From the NCBI RefSeq assembly GCF_015751905.1, contig NZ_JADOUF010000001.1, positions 3,720,001 through 3,784,000 on the forward strand: a stretch of 64,000 nucleotides of DNA. The letters run 5' to 3'. Of this stretch, positions 33,425 through 42,295 are shown one piece after another (position 1 is the stretch's first letter; each line of letters starts with the position of its first letter). Position numbers and translations under genes: made by a program. This stretch comes from Longispora fulva (lineage in GTDB: Bacteria; Actinomycetota; Actinomycetes; Mycobacteriales; Micromonosporaceae). The notes under the pieces are model-generated. The model saw only the letters and a list, made by a program, of their open reading frames with translations. It searched no databases and was not told where the DNA came from.

Positions 33425-33795
33425 TACTTCGGGGGGACCACTACGGTGCCGGTCGCCGTGACCGCCACGATCGGCGTCTCCAGCATCTCGGCGGCCGACT
33501 CGGACCTGTCGGGGCGGCCCCGGCCGACGACCCGGCACTCGAAGTCGATGGTCCGCGACCGGGTGCCCATCCGGGTCACGGTCGCCACGATCTCCAGCAC
33601 GTCCCCGGCCTTCATGGGGGCCTTGAACTGCACGTCGGAGTAGGACGCGAACAGGCCCTCGTCGCCGTCGAGGACGATGCACACCTCGGTGGCCACGTCG
33701 CCGAACAGGCCCAGGGCGTAGGCCCCGTCGACCAGGTTGCCGGCGTAGTGGGCGTGGCTGTAGGGGACGTAGCGGCGGTGGGTCACGGTGGTCAT
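33424..33795 (-). CDS. kal: 3-aminobutyryl-CoA ammonia-lyase
   Basis: A 123-aa hotdog-fold protein. RRYVPYSHAHYAGNLVDGAYALGLFGDV at the N-terminus and GLFASYSDVQFKAPMKAGD in the middle match Kal of lysine fermenters. It removes ammonia from L-3-aminobutyryl-CoA to give crotonyl-CoA. It overlaps kamE by 4 nt upstream and mutL by 1 nt downstream. Its substrate would come from Kce, which is not in the window. Confidence 0.9.
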   Translation of the reverse strand: MTTVTHRRYVPYSHAHYAGNLVDGAYALGLFGDVATEVCIVLDGDEGLFASYSDVQFKAPMKAGDVLEIVATVTRMGTRSRTIDFECRVVGRGRPDRSESAAEMLETPIVAVTATGTVVVPPK

Positions 33796-34541
33796 GCTGC
33801 GACTGCCTTCTTTTCTACGAGGGCGTGGACGAGGTAGCTGGCCACCTCGCCGGGGGTGGTGCCCCGGCCGAAGATCCGGTCGACGCCGAGCTCGCCGGTG
33901 GCCAGTTCGTCGAAGCGGGGGCCGCCGACGATGAGCAGGGGACGCTTGGCGGCCGGGAACGCCTCCCGGAACGCCGCCGACATCTCCTTGGTGTTGTGCA
34001 GGTGCGCGTCCTTCTGGGTCACGACCTGGCTGACGAGGACCGCGTCGGCCTTCTCCGCGCGGGCGCGTTCGACCAGCTCGGGGACGGCGACCTGGGCGCC
34101 GAGGTTGACGACCCGCAGCTCGCGGTAGTACTCCAGGCCCTTCTGGCCGGCGTACCCCTTGATGTTGAGGATCGCGTCGATGCCCACGGTGTGCGCGTCG
34201 GTGCCGATGCACGCGCCGACGACGACGAGTTTGCGGCGCAGCCGCTTCTTCACCACCGTGTTGACCTCCTTGGCCCCCAGCAGCGGGAAGTCGCGCTCGA
34301 CCACGACGACCTTGTCGAGTTCGACGAGGTGGCGCACGGAGCCGTAGACGACGAAGAAGGTGAAGTTGTCGCCCATCGGCTTGGCGTGCACGAGCATCGC
34401 CGGCTCCAGGCCCATCTTGGCCGCGAGCTGCAACGCCGCGCCCTCGGCCCGCTTGTCGTGCGGGATGGGCAGCGTGAACGAGATCTGGGTCATGCCGTCG
34501 CCGGTGGTGTCGCCGTAGGGGCGCACGATGTTCTTGCTCAC
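33792..34541 (-). CDS. kamE: Lysine 5,6-aminomutase, beta (cobalamin-binding) subunit
   Basis: A 249-aa protein: an N-terminal dimerisation (OAM) region, then a B12-binding Rossmann domain. D115-A-H117-T-V-G120 is the DxHxxG signature, with His117 the expected cobalt ligand, and K128 in NIKGY aligns by spacing with the PLP Schiff-base Lys of clostridial KamE. It forms the alpha2beta2 enzyme with KamD, moving the 6-amino group of beta-lysine to carbon 5. The GTG start overlaps the kamD stop (GTGA). Confidence 0.93.
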   Translation of the reverse strand: MSKNIVRPYGDTTGDGMTQISFTLPIPHDKRAEGAALQLAAKMGLEPAMLVHAKPMGDNFTFFVVYGSVRHLVELDKVVVVERDFPLLGAKEVNTVVKKRLRRKLVVVGACIGTDAHTVGIDAILNIKGYAGQKGLEYYRELRVVNLGAQVAVPELVERARAEKADAVLVSQVVTQKDAHLHNTKEMSAAFREAFPAAKRPLLIVGGPRFDELATGELGVDRIFGRGTTPGEVASYLVHALVEKKAVAA

Positions 34542-36091
34542 GCCTGCGCCTCCAGGATCTCCGTGGCGGGGTTGTAGTAGCCCTCGCCCTGGGCGGCGAC
34601 GCCGTCGAGGCCCTTGCCCCGGTCGGCGGGCCGCTTCATGATGCCGAACGTGCCGTCGGCGATGGCGTTGAGCAGGGTGTCCTCCTCGATCGCCTCCAAC
34701 AGCCCGATCGACTCGTTGAGCACCTCGTTGGCCCGGTTGCGGATGAACCCGCCGGGGGCCGGGACGAAGTCCTCGTGCAGGTTGCCGGCCGCGCCGATGA
34801 CGTAGCGGACATTCTGCAGGGCGATGTCGCGGTCGGACAGCCACGGGGTGACCACGGCCTCGGTCATCATGCCGACGAGCAGGATGCTCTGGCCGGTCAG
34901 GGCCCCGGCCAGGTTGAAGAACCCGTCGAGAAGGTTGCCCTTGAACACGTCGCCGGTCATGTGCTTGGTCGGCGGCATCCACTTCAACGGCGCGTCGGGG
35001 AACAGCTCCCGGGCGAGCAGGGCGTGGGCGAGTTCGAGCCGGAACGAGTCGGGCACGTCCGGGTTGATCTCGAAGGCGTGCCCGAGGCCGAGCTGCCAGT
35101 CGGCGAGGCCGGCCTCTTTCGCGAAGTACTCGTTGAGCAGCTGCGACACGGTCACCGTGTGCGCGGCCTCCACGGCGTCGGCGGTGGTGAGGTAGTTGTC
35201 CTCGCCGGTGTTGATGATGATGCCGGCGCGGGCGTGGATCTGCCGGGAGAACCGCTGGTCGACGAACGTGCGGATCGGGTTGATGTCGCGGAACAGGATG
35301 CCGTACATCGAGTCGTTGAGCATCATGTCGAGGCGTTCGAGGCCGGCGAGGGTCGCGATCTCCGGCATGCACAGGCCGGACGCGTAGTTGGTCAGCCGCA
35401 CGTAGCGGCCCAGCTCCTTCGACGACTCGTCGAGGGCCGCGCGCATCAGGCGGAAGTTCTCCTGGGTGGCGTACGTGCCGGCGAAACCCTCCCGGGTCGC
35501 GCCCTCGGGCACGTAGTCCAGCAGGGACTGGCCGGTGGAGCGGATCACGGCGATGATGTCGGCGCCCTCGCGGGCGGCGGCCTGGGCCTGCGGGATGTCC
35601 TCGTAGATGTCGCCGGTGGCCACGATCAGGTAGATCCACGGCCGCTGCTTCGGGTCGCCGTGCCGCTTGATCAGCTTCTCGCGTTCAGCGCGGCGGCGGT
35701 CGATCTGCTTGATGCCCGCCCCGACGGCCCGCCGCGACGCCTTGCGGGCCCTGGTCGCGTCGCCCCTGCCCGGCATCGCGAACGTGATCGAGCCCGCGGC
35801 GGCCTTCTGGGCCAGCAGCGTCGGGTCGTCGATGTTCTCGGCGGCCATGGCGTGGAACACCGGCACCGCCACCCCGTGTTCGAGGCCGATGTCGGCGCGG
35901 ACGGCGTCCACGAGCCGGTTGACCCACGGGATGCCGTCCGGGTCGGCCCCGGTGACGCCGGCCAGCCGCAGGAGGGCCCGCTCCACGGACACCGTGGTGT
36001 GGGTGCGGGCCATCTCCACGACGGGCGCGCCGGCCCGTCGTGCGAGCTGTCGGGCCCGGTCGACCAGGACCGGGTCGAGGTCGAGCTTCAC
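34538..36091 (-). CDS. kamD: Lysine 5,6-aminomutase, alpha subunit
   Basis: A 517-aa protein of normal family length, with a PLP- and adenosylcobalamin-binding TIM barrel: GDPKQRPWIYLIVATGDIYEDIPQA, ADIIAVIRSTGQSLLDYVPEG, RLTNYASGLCMPEIA and NTGEDNYLTTADAVE. It catalyses the 5,6-amino shift on D-lysine or L-beta-lysine with KamE. It is 3 bp downstream of the amidohydrolase gene and overlaps kamE, so the operon is tightly packed. Confidence 0.94.
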   Translation of the reverse strand: MKLDLDPVLVDRARQLARRAGAPVVEMARTHTTVSVERALLRLAGVTGADPDGIPWVNRLVDAVRADIGLEHGVAVPVFHAMAAENIDDPTLLAQKAAAGSITFAMPGRGDATRARKASRRAVGAGIKQIDRRRAEREKLIKRHGDPKQRPWIYLIVATGDIYEDIPQAQAAAREGADIIAVIRSTGQSLLDYVPEGATREGFAGTYATQENFRLMRAALDESSKELGRYVRLTNYASGLCMPEIATLAGLERLDMMLNDSMYGILFRDINPIRTFVDQRFSRQIHARAGIIINTGEDNYLTTADAVEAAHTVTVSQLLNEYFAKEAGLADWQLGLGHAFEINPDVPDSFRLELAHALLARELFPDAPLKWMPPTKHMTGDVFKGNLLDGFFNLAGALTGQSILLVGMMTEAVVTPWLSDRDIALQNVRYVIGAAGNLHEDFVPAPGGFIRNRANEVLNESIGLLEAIEEDTLLNAIADGTFGIMKRPADRGKGLDGVAAQGEGYYNPATEILEAQA

Positions 36092-36094
36092 GTC

Positions 36095-37573
36095 TTACTC
36101 CTCATGAATTGTCCTCCCACGCAGTACCGTCCGCAGGCAGCGGGGTGCGCCCTGGTCCAGGTCGGGCAGGCCCTTGGCGTCGGTGTCCCACACCGCGAAC
36201 GTCGCCGCCGCGCCGGGGGCCAGCACGCCCTCGTTGTCGTGGCGCACCGCGCGCCAGCCGCCCCGGGTGTGCGCCGCGAACGCCGCCTTCGCGCTGATCC
36301 GGTGCACCGGGTTGTGGTGCCGGGTCGCGGCGAGCACCGCGCCCCACGGATCCAGCGGGGTGACCGGCGAGTCGGAGCCGAACGCCAGGGTCACGCCCAC
36401 GCCGTGCAGGGCGCTGAACGGGTTGGCTGCCAACGCGCGCTCGACGCCGAGGCGTTGGGCGTACATGCCGTGCTCGCCGCCCCACAGCCGGTCGAAGACG
36501 GGCTGGACGCTGGCGATGATGCCGTACTCGACGAAGCCGGCGATCAGCTCCTTGTCCAGCAGCTCTGCGTGCTCGACCCGGTGGCCGGCCTCGCGGACGG
36601 CGTCGACGCCGAGCTGGTCGGCGGCGCGGGCGAAGCCGTCCACCACGGCGCGCAGCGCTCCGTCGCCGATGGCGTGGAAACCGCCCTGCATGCCGTGCGC
36701 GGCGCAGTCGACGAGGTGCGCGGCGACCTGCTCGGCGGTCAGGTAGGCGTGGCCGTGGGTGTCGCCGTCGAGGTAGGCGTCGCGGACGCACGCGGTGCGC
36801 GACCCGAACGCCCCGTCGGCGAACAGGTCCCCGCCGGCCCCGACCGCGCCCAGCTCCCTGGCCTTCGCGGCGGCGCAGAGCTCACCCCAGAAACCGAACA
36901 CCTGGGGGTACTCCTCCCCCGCCGCCAACAGCCCCGTGAAGTCCGCCTCGCTGGACAGCACCGGACCGCCGCACTCGTGCACGGCGGCGATGCCCAGCGA
37001 GGCGGCCCGGCGCAGGGCGAGCCGCCCGGCGTCGGTGCGCTCGGCGGTCGACAGCGCCGCGTAGGCGGCCTTGCGGATCTCGTGGTGGGCGTCCAGGCGC
37101 ACCCAGCCGTCGGGGTCGTGCCCGATCCGGCCGGCCGCGTGGTGCAGCAGCGCCGTGGACGCCAGCGCGGAGTGCTTGTCGATCCGGGTCAGGTACACGG
37201 GCCGGCCGCCGGCCGCCGCGTCCAGCTCGGAGGCGGTGGGCGGCTCGGCCAGCTCCCAGCCGTGTCCCATGATCAGGCCGTCGGTGCGCACGGCGCGGGC
37301 GGCGACCCGGGCGAGCAGGTCGCCGGCGCTGTGGCAGCCGGACAGGTCCAGCCCGGACAGCGCCAGGCCGGTGTCGGTGGCGTGCATGTGCGCGTCCACG
37401 AACGCCGGCGTGACCAGGCGGTCGCCCAGGTCGACGACGCGCGCGGCTGACGGGGCGTCGGCGCGCGCACCGAGCCACGTGATCCGGTCACCCTCGACGA
37501 GCAGGGCGGTGGCTGTCGGGTCGGCGGGGCTGTAGACCCGTCCGCTTACATACAGGATGGGGGTGGTGTCCAT
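36095..37573 (-). CDS. YtcJ-like amidohydrolase
   Basis: A 492-aa metal-dependent amidohydrolase: VTPAFVDAHMHATDTG (HxH, about residue 62), KHSALAST, FHAIGDGALRAV, HRVEHAELL and FGSDSPVTPLDP (the late Asp). This is the YtcJ/AepA branch of the urease-related superfamily. It lies between kdd and kamD in the lysine operon, 6 bp and 3 bp from its neighbours, so co-expression is certain, but no amide hydrolysis step exists in the textbook pathway. It might release lysine from an N-acyl form or handle a lactam by-product. Confidence 0.85.
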   Translation of the reverse strand: MDTTPILYVSGRVYSPADPTATALLVEGDRITWLGARADAPSAARVVDLGDRLVTPAFVDAHMHATDTGLALSGLDLSGCHSAGDLLARVAARAVRTDGLIMGHGWELAEPPTASELDAAAGGRPVYLTRIDKHSALASTALLHHAAGRIGHDPDGWVRLDAHHEIRKAAYAALSTAERTDAGRLALRRAASLGIAAVHECGGPVLSSEADFTGLLAAGEEYPQVFGFWGELCAAAKARELGAVGAGGDLFADGAFGSRTACVRDAYLDGDTHGHAYLTAEQVAAHLVDCAAHGMQGGFHAIGDGALRAVVDGFARAADQLGVDAVREAGHRVEHAELLDKELIAGFVEYGIIASVQPVFDRLWGGEHGMYAQRLGVERALAANPFSALHGVGVTLAFGSDSPVTPLDPWGAVLAATRHHNPVHRISAKAAFAAHTRGGWRAVRHDNEGVLAPGAAATFAVWDTDAKGLPDLDQGAPRCLRTVLRGRTIHEE

Positions 37574-37579
37574 GGTGTA

Positions 37580-38608
37580 TCAGTCTGCCCGCAGCCGGCC
37601 CTCGAACAGCGACCTGACGCCCGGCTCGCCGCGCAGGAGTCGCAGGGCCACGTCGGCGTGCCCGGGGACGTAGCCGTTGCCCACGAGCATCGTGACGTCC
37701 GCGGCCAGGCCCTCCGCGCCGAGCGCGGCGGCGGCGAAGGAGGTGGCCATGGAGAAGAAGATGACGGTGCCGCCGGCGGCGGTGGCCAGGATCGCGCCGT
37801 GCTCGCAGCCGGGCACGTCCACGCACACCACGGTGACGTCGGCGGGGCCGCCGAGCGCGCCGGACACGGCGTCGGCGAGGGCGACCGGGTCGCGGGCGTC
37901 GGCGATGGCCACGTGGTCGGCGATGCCGGCGCCGGTGAGCAGCTCGGCCTCCCGGGCGTGCGGGACGATCCCGACGGTGCGGGCCCCGGCCTGCCGGGCG
38001 GCGGCCAGCGACAGGGAGCCGGACTTGCCGGCCCCGCCGATCACGGCGACCGTCGCGTCGCGGTAGCCGGCGACGACCCGGGCGGTCAGGGCCGGCGCGC
38101 CGCACACGTCGAGGACGGCCAGGGCCAGCTCGGGGTCCATGTCGTCGGGGAGCTTGGCGGCGATGGAGCGGCCGAACAGGATGGCGTGCCCCTCGGCGGG
38201 CACCTGCTCGCTGCGGCCGTCCCAGCCCTTGAGCCCGTCGGTGATCATCAGCGGGGTCAGGGTCAGCGACACCAGGGTGGCGACCCGGTCGCCGACGGCC
38301 AGGCCGAGCGGGGACTCGGGGCCGACCTCCTCGACGACGCCGATCAGCATGCCGCCGGAGCCGGTGACCGGGTTCTGCATCTTGCCGCGTTCGGTAACGA
38401 TCGCGCATACCTCTGCGCGGACGGCGGCCCCGTCACCGGCGTGCTTCTCGGACAACTGCCGGAAACTCGCGGCGTCGAGATTGAGCCGTTCGACCCGGAT
38501 CCGGACCTCGTCGGCGGAGATTTGGGGGCTCGCGTCCAGTTTCCGGGCGGCCTGGGGCAGCACCCCGGCCGGCTCGATCACTCTGTGCAGACCCACTGGC
38601 GACGACAC
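37580..38608 (-). CDS. kdd: L-erythro-3,5-diaminohexanoate dehydrogenase
   Basis: A 342-aa MDR-type dehydrogenase. GLHRVIEPAGVLPQAARKLD is the Kdd opening, AVIGGAGKSGSLSLAAARQAG is the NAD-binding loop, and VGNGYVPGHADVALRLLR is the Kdd C-terminus. It oxidises and deaminates 3,5-diaminohexanoate to 5-amino-3-oxohexanoate. The GTG start follows GGAGGGGG. First gene of the operon, divergent from kamA across 102 bp. Confidence 0.93.
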   Translation of the reverse strand: MSSPVGLHRVIEPAGVLPQAARKLDASPQISADEVRIRVERLNLDAASFRQLSEKHAGDGAAVRAEVCAIVTERGKMQNPVTGSGGMLIGVVEEVGPESPLGLAVGDRVATLVSLTLTPLMITDGLKGWDGRSEQVPAEGHAILFGRSIAAKLPDDMDPELALAVLDVCGAPALTARVVAGYRDATVAVIGGAGKSGSLSLAAARQAGARTVGIVPHAREAELLTGAGIADHVAIADARDPVALADAVSGALGGPADVTVVCVDVPGCEHGAILATAAGGTVIFFSMATSFAAAALGAEGLAADVTMLVGNGYVPGHADVALRLLRGEPGVRSLFEGRLRAD

Positions 38609-38710
38609 GTAAAACCCCCTCCGACCGGAAATCCTCCGGCAGCGTACTTCCTACACGGGATATTCTCCAGTACGGTTCCGCAGGCATATATTTTTTGTAG
38701 GAGGGGTGAC
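38609..38710. promoter_or_regulatory. Divergent control region of the kamA and kdd units
   Basis: A 102-bp AT-richer gap that must hold both promoters. On plus, TATATT (38687-38692) is a good -10 just before the AGGAGGGG Shine-Dalgarno of kamA, with only a poor -35 about 17 bp upstream. I see no cobalamin-riboswitch hallmarks; the gap is too short for a full B12 riboswitch on either side. Confidence 0.45.
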
Positions 38711-40114
38711 ATGGCCGAGCAGCCTTACGAGTACCGGCGCCGGGAGATCGTCGAGCCGGACTGGACGCGGCTGCCCGGGTACCGGACAGTCACCCGCGAG
38801 CAGTGGGAGTCCGCGCAGTGGCAGCGGGTCAACTGCGTGAAGAACGTCAAGCAGCTGCGCGCCCTGATGGGCGACCTGCTCGACGAGTCGTTCTACGCCG
38901 ACCTCGAGGCCGACCAGGCCCAGCGCGCGACGATGTCGATGCTGGTCCCGCCGCAGATGATGAACACGATGGTCCCGCACGAGGTGCCGACCACCGAGTC
39001 GTTCTACGCCGACCCGGTCCGCAAGTACATGCTGCCGGTGCTGTCCGACCGGCGCACCGACTTCCCGTCGCACCCGTACGCGACGCGCGACTCGCTGCAC
39101 GAGCACGACATGTGGGTGGCCGAGGGCCTGACCCACCGGTACCCGACGAAGGTGCTCGCGGAGCTGCTGTCCACCTGCCCGCAGTACTGCGGGCACTGCA
39201 CCCGGATGGACCTCGTCGGCAACTCGACCCCCACGATCGACAAGCTCAAGCTGTCGCTCAAGCCGGTGGACCGCTACGACGCGCACATCAACTACCTCAA
39301 GTCGCAGCCCGGCGTGCGCGACGTCGTGGTCTCCGGCGGCGACGTGGCCAACGTGCCGTGGAAGAACCTCGAGTCCTACCTGATGCGGCTGCTGGACATC
39401 GACACCATCCGCGACATCCGGCTGGCCACCAAGGCCCTGGCCGGCCTGCCGCAGCACTGGCTGCAGAACGACGTCGTCGAGGGCCTGGAGCGGGTCGCGA
39501 ACACCGCGCACCGCCGGGGCGTCAACCTCGCCATCCACACCCACGTCAACCACGCCAACTCCGTCACCCCGCTGGTCGCCAAGGCCGCGCGGACCGCGAT
39601 CGACGTCGGCGTGCGCGACGTGCGCAACCAGGGCGTGCTGATGCGCGGCGTCAACGCGACCAGTGTGGACCTGCTGGACCTGTGCTTCGCGCTGCAGGGC
39701 GAGGCGAACATCCTCCCCTACTACTTCTACATGTGCGACCTGATCCCCAACGCCGAACACTGGCGGGTCTCGGTGTGGGAGGCCCAGCACCTCCAGCACG
39801 CGATCATGGGCTACCTGCCCGGATACGCGACGCCGCGCATCGTGTGCGACGTGCCGTTCGTCGGGAAGCGCTGGGTGCACATGCTCAGCGAGTACGACCG
39901 GGACAAGGGCATCTCGTACTGGACGAAGAACTACCGCACGTCCATCGAGGCCACCGACACCGAAGCCCTCGAACGCACCTACGCCTACTACGATCCGATC
40001 TACACGCTGCCGGAAGCCGGCCAGGCCTGGTGGCGCGAGCAGCACCCGGTCGAGGACCCGGCGGCCCAGGTCGTCGCCCAGGCCTCCCGCACGGCCGCCG
40101 CGCTGGCCTACTAG
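38711..40114 (+). CDS. kamA: L-lysine 2,3-aminomutase
   Basis: A 467-aa radical SAM enzyme: C156-PQY-C160-GH-C163 binds the [4Fe-4S] cluster, VVSGGDVANV is the SAM-site motif, and LPYYFYMCDLIPNAEHWR carries residues of the PLP/substrate region. It converts L-lysine to L-beta-lysine, the first step before KamDE. AGGAGGGG precedes the ATG. KamA alone could feed beta-lysine antibiotics, but the adjacent kamDE-kdd-kal genes point to catabolism. A terminator follows. Confidence 0.95.
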   Translation: MAEQPYEYRRREIVEPDWTRLPGYRTVTREQWESAQWQRVNCVKNVKQLRALMGDLLDESFYADLEADQAQRATMSMLVPPQMMNTMVPHEVPTTESFYADPVRKYMLPVLSDRRTDFPSHPYATRDSLHEHDMWVAEGLTHRYPTKVLAELLSTCPQYCGHCTRMDLVGNSTPTIDKLKLSLKPVDRYDAHINYLKSQPGVRDVVVSGGDVANVPWKNLESYLMRLLDIDTIRDIRLATKALAGLPQHWLQNDVVEGLERVANTAHRRGVNLAIHTHVNHANSVTPLVAKAARTAIDVGVRDVRNQGVLMRGVNATSVDLLDLCFALQGEANILPYYFYMCDLIPNAEHWRVSVWEAQHLQHAIMGYLPGYATPRIVCDVPFVGKRWVHMLSEYDRDKGISYWTKNYRTSIEATDTEALERTYAYYDPIYTLPEAGQAWWREQHPVEDPAAQVVAQASRTAAALAY

Positions 40115-40122
40115 AACGACCT

Positions 40123-40152
40123 CGACGCCCGCCCCACCTGGGGCGGGCGTCG
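40123..40152. terminator. Bidirectional hairpin between kamA and the CE4 gene
   Basis: Perfect 13-bp arms CGACGCCCGCCCC (40123-40135) and GGGGCGGGCGTCG (40140-40152), loop ACCT. It lies between two convergent stops, 8 bp and 5 bp away. Confidence 0.85.
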
Positions 40153-40157
40153 TCGTG

Positions 40158-41078
40158 TCAGCAGGGGCCCAGGTCGCTCCACACCCACCACGCCGTGCGC
40201 GGATCCTCCAGCGTCGTCCACCAGTTGGCCTGGTAGACCCGCCCGCCCCGCGACACCCGGTCCCCGCCGACGTGCGTGTCGTGCGCCCGCCAGGCCGGCG
40301 CCGTGCACGCCGGCGGATACGGCCCACCGGTCACGGCCGGCAGGTCGAACCCCCACCCGCCGCCCTGCCACTCCGGGATCATCACCGTGTACGCGTCCAG
40401 CGTCGGCTGCCGCCAGCCCCCGCCGTCGTGCGACAACGCCACGGCCGTCGGGTACGCCTGGGCCCGCAGCCGCGCCGTGATCGCCTCCGCGCCGGAACCG
40501 TCCCAGTCCCGCGGGTCCATGGTCCACGCCAGGGCGGTCATGCCCAACTCCGCGGCGACGGCCGGGGACACCCCCCAGCCGGCGTAGGGGGCCCGGAAGT
40601 AGCGGATCGGCAACGCCGGGTCCCCGGCCGCCGCCCGGATCGCGGCACTGGTCGCCGACAGGTCCGCGCGGACCGCCTCCGGGGTCCAGTCGGCCAGGTA
40701 GTCGTGCTTCCAGGTGTGGTTGCACACCGCGTGCCCGTCGGCGACAATCCGGCGCACCAGATCGGGGTGGGCCTGCGCCTGGCTGCCGAGCAGGCAGAAC
40801 GTCGCCCGGACCTTGCGCTGGCGCAGCAGGTCGAGAACCTGTGGGGTCCAGTCGGGCGAGGGTCCGTCGTCAAAGGTGAGGGCGAGGACCCGGCCGTCGC
40901 CCCGGGTGGCGTAGACGATGTCACCGGTCGGACCGGCGGCGGCCCGGGCGGAACCGGCGGCGGCCGGGATGGAGCCGGCCGGTGTGGAGCCGTTGGGACC
41001 GGCCGCCCGGGCCGGGGACGCGGTGCCGACGGCCGCGAGGACGAGCAGCAGGGCGAGGGCGCGCGTGCTCATGCGCAT
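40158..41078 (-). CDS. Secreted polysaccharide deacetylase (CE4) with chitin-binding module
   Basis: A 306-aa protein. Signal peptide 1-26 (ARA-A). The NodB domain has ALTFDDGPSPDWT (motif 1, DD), CNHTWKHDYL (motif 2, HTWKH) and YFRAPYAGWG (motif 3). The C-terminal 45 residues, AWRAHDTHVGGDRVSRGG and YQANWWTTLEDP, form a CBM5/12-type chitin-binding module. It should remove acetyl groups from chitin, chito-oligomers or peptidoglycan. The ATG at 41078 is used; a second ATG at 41072 is equally possible. Confidence 0.9.
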   Translation of the reverse strand: MRMSTRALALLLVLAAVGTASPARAAGPNGSTPAGSIPAAAGSARAAAGPTGDIVYATRGDGRVLALTFDDGPSPDWTPQVLDLLRQRKVRATFCLLGSQAQAHPDLVRRIVADGHAVCNHTWKHDYLADWTPEAVRADLSATSAAIRAAAGDPALPIRYFRAPYAGWGVSPAVAAELGMTALAWTMDPRDWDGSGAEAITARLRAQAYPTAVALSHDGGGWRQPTLDAYTVMIPEWQGGGWGFDLPAVTGGPYPPACTAPAWRAHDTHVGGDRVSRGGRVYQANWWTTLEDPRTAWWVWSDLGPC

Positions 41079-41150
41079 GAGAGGGCCTTTCGACGTCCCG
41101 CCGACCGGCGGGAGTGAGGGGTGTCGATGGCACACTATGAGAAATATTGT

Positions 41151-42206
41151 TTACAGTAAAGGGTTCCTGGCCACCAGCAACAGCACCGCGTCGTCGGTCA
41201 GCGCCCGCCCGGTGTGCCGCAGCAGATCCGCGTGCAGCCGCCCCGCACTCGCGTCGAGGTCCCCGTCGACCAGCGCCACCACCCGCCGGGTGAGGGGATA
41301 GAACCCGCCCTCCCCGCGCGCCTCGACCACCCCGTCGGTGTACAGCACGAGCGTGTCGCCCTCCTTGAACGCCGCCGACCACGGGGCCGGCCGGGTGTCG
41401 ACGAGGTGCCCGAACCCCAACGGCGGCCCCGGCACGGCGGTGTCCAGGGTGGCCACGGTCCGGTCGGGGCGCACCACGAGCGGCGGCACATGCCCACGGT
41501 GCAGCACGGTCACGTCGTCGGCCCCGACCTGCAGAAACAGGGCGGTGATGAAGTCGTCGGCCGCCAGGTGCCGGTACACGGTGCTCTCGACCCGGCGCCC
41601 CAGCTCGGCCAGGTCCGGCTCGTCGTAGGCGAGGGCCCGGAACGCGCCGAGCACGATGGACGCCGCGTACACCGCGCCCAGGCCGCTGCCCTTGACGTCG
41701 CCGATCAGGATCCTGGTGCCGTACGGGGTGGCAGCCACGTCGTAGAGGTCGCCGCCGATCAGGGCCTCGTCGGCGGCGGAGACGTAGCGCAGCCCGACCC
41801 GGACGTCGGTGACCGCCGCCGGCAGGTCGCGCAGGATCGCGTGCTGGGCCGCGAGGGCCACGGACGTGACGGCGCGCAGTTTGCTCTCCCCGCGTTGCCG
41901 GCGGGCGGCGAGGGCCATCGCGGCGGCGGTGACGGCGACGTACCCGACGGTGCGGATCGCGAAGATCCGGGTGTCGCCTGTCTCGGACAGCACGTTGTCG
42001 TAGATCGCCAGGAGGTAGCGGACCGCGAGGACCACCGCGCCGACGACCGCGACCCCGGCGGGGCTGGCCGCTCCGGCCGCCATGGCGGGGGCCGCGATCA
42101 GCAGGGGCGCGAGGTAGGTCTGCTCGGTGTCGCCGAGCAGGATGTCGAGGACGGCCACGACCAGCGCGAACAGCAACGCGGCCCTCGTGCCGCGCAGCGG
42201 ATCCAT
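41151..42206 (-). CDS. Membrane-bound PP2C/SpoIIE-type serine phosphatase
   Basis: A 351-aa protein with about four N-terminal helices (10-100) and no sensor domain. The SpoIIE fold follows with EALIGGDLYDV, ILIGDVKGSGLGA, VLHRGHVPPLVV and VLYTDGVVEAR, which supply the metal-binding Asp residues. Such proteins dephosphorylate anti-sigma-factor antagonists in partner-switching systems. No anti-sigma or antagonist gene is adjacent, so the target is elsewhere. Confidence 0.9.
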   Translation of the reverse strand: MDPLRGTRAALLFALVVAVLDILLGDTEQTYLAPLLIAAPAMAAGAASPAGVAVVGAVVLAVRYLLAIYDNVLSETGDTRIFAIRTVGYVAVTAAAMALAARRQRGESKLRAVTSVALAAQHAILRDLPAAVTDVRVGLRYVSAADEALIGGDLYDVAATPYGTRILIGDVKGSGLGAVYAASIVLGAFRALAYDEPDLAELGRRVESTVYRHLAADDFITALFLQVGADDVTVLHRGHVPPLVVRPDRTVATLDTAVPGPPLGFGHLVDTRPAPWSAAFKEGDTLVLYTDGVVEARGEGGFYPLTRRVVALVDGDLDASAGRLHADLLRHTGRALTDDAVLLLVARNPLL

Positions 42207-42259
42207 GCCACCACGCTAGGGGCTGGGCCCGGCGCGGGTGCCCGGTTTCCGGTACCCGG

Positions 42260-42288
42260 TTGCATAGTTGCCAGGCAACTAGTAGCTT
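42260..42288 (+). promoter_or_regulatory. Leaderless promoter with PadR-type operator
   Basis: TTGCAT (42260-42265), a 17-nt spacer and TAGCTT (42283-42288) predict a start of transcription at or next to the ATG at 42296, so the mRNA is leaderless. The perfect dyad TAGTTGCC-A-GGCAACTA (42265-42281) fills the spacer, where a bound repressor would block polymerase. Autoregulation by the PadR protein coded directly downstream is the natural reading. Confidence 0.7.
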
Positions 42289-42295
42289 TGCACCT

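Noticed and set aside
38609-38710. Cobalamin riboswitch before the B12-dependent operon
   Set aside because: The 102-bp gap is too short for a complete riboswitch and shows no B12-box-like sequence.
38711-40114. KamA as part of a beta-lysine antibiotic cluster (streptothricin- or viomycin-like)
   Set aside because: No NRPS or beta-lysine ligase gene is nearby, and kamD, kamE, kdd and kal directly follow the catabolic route.
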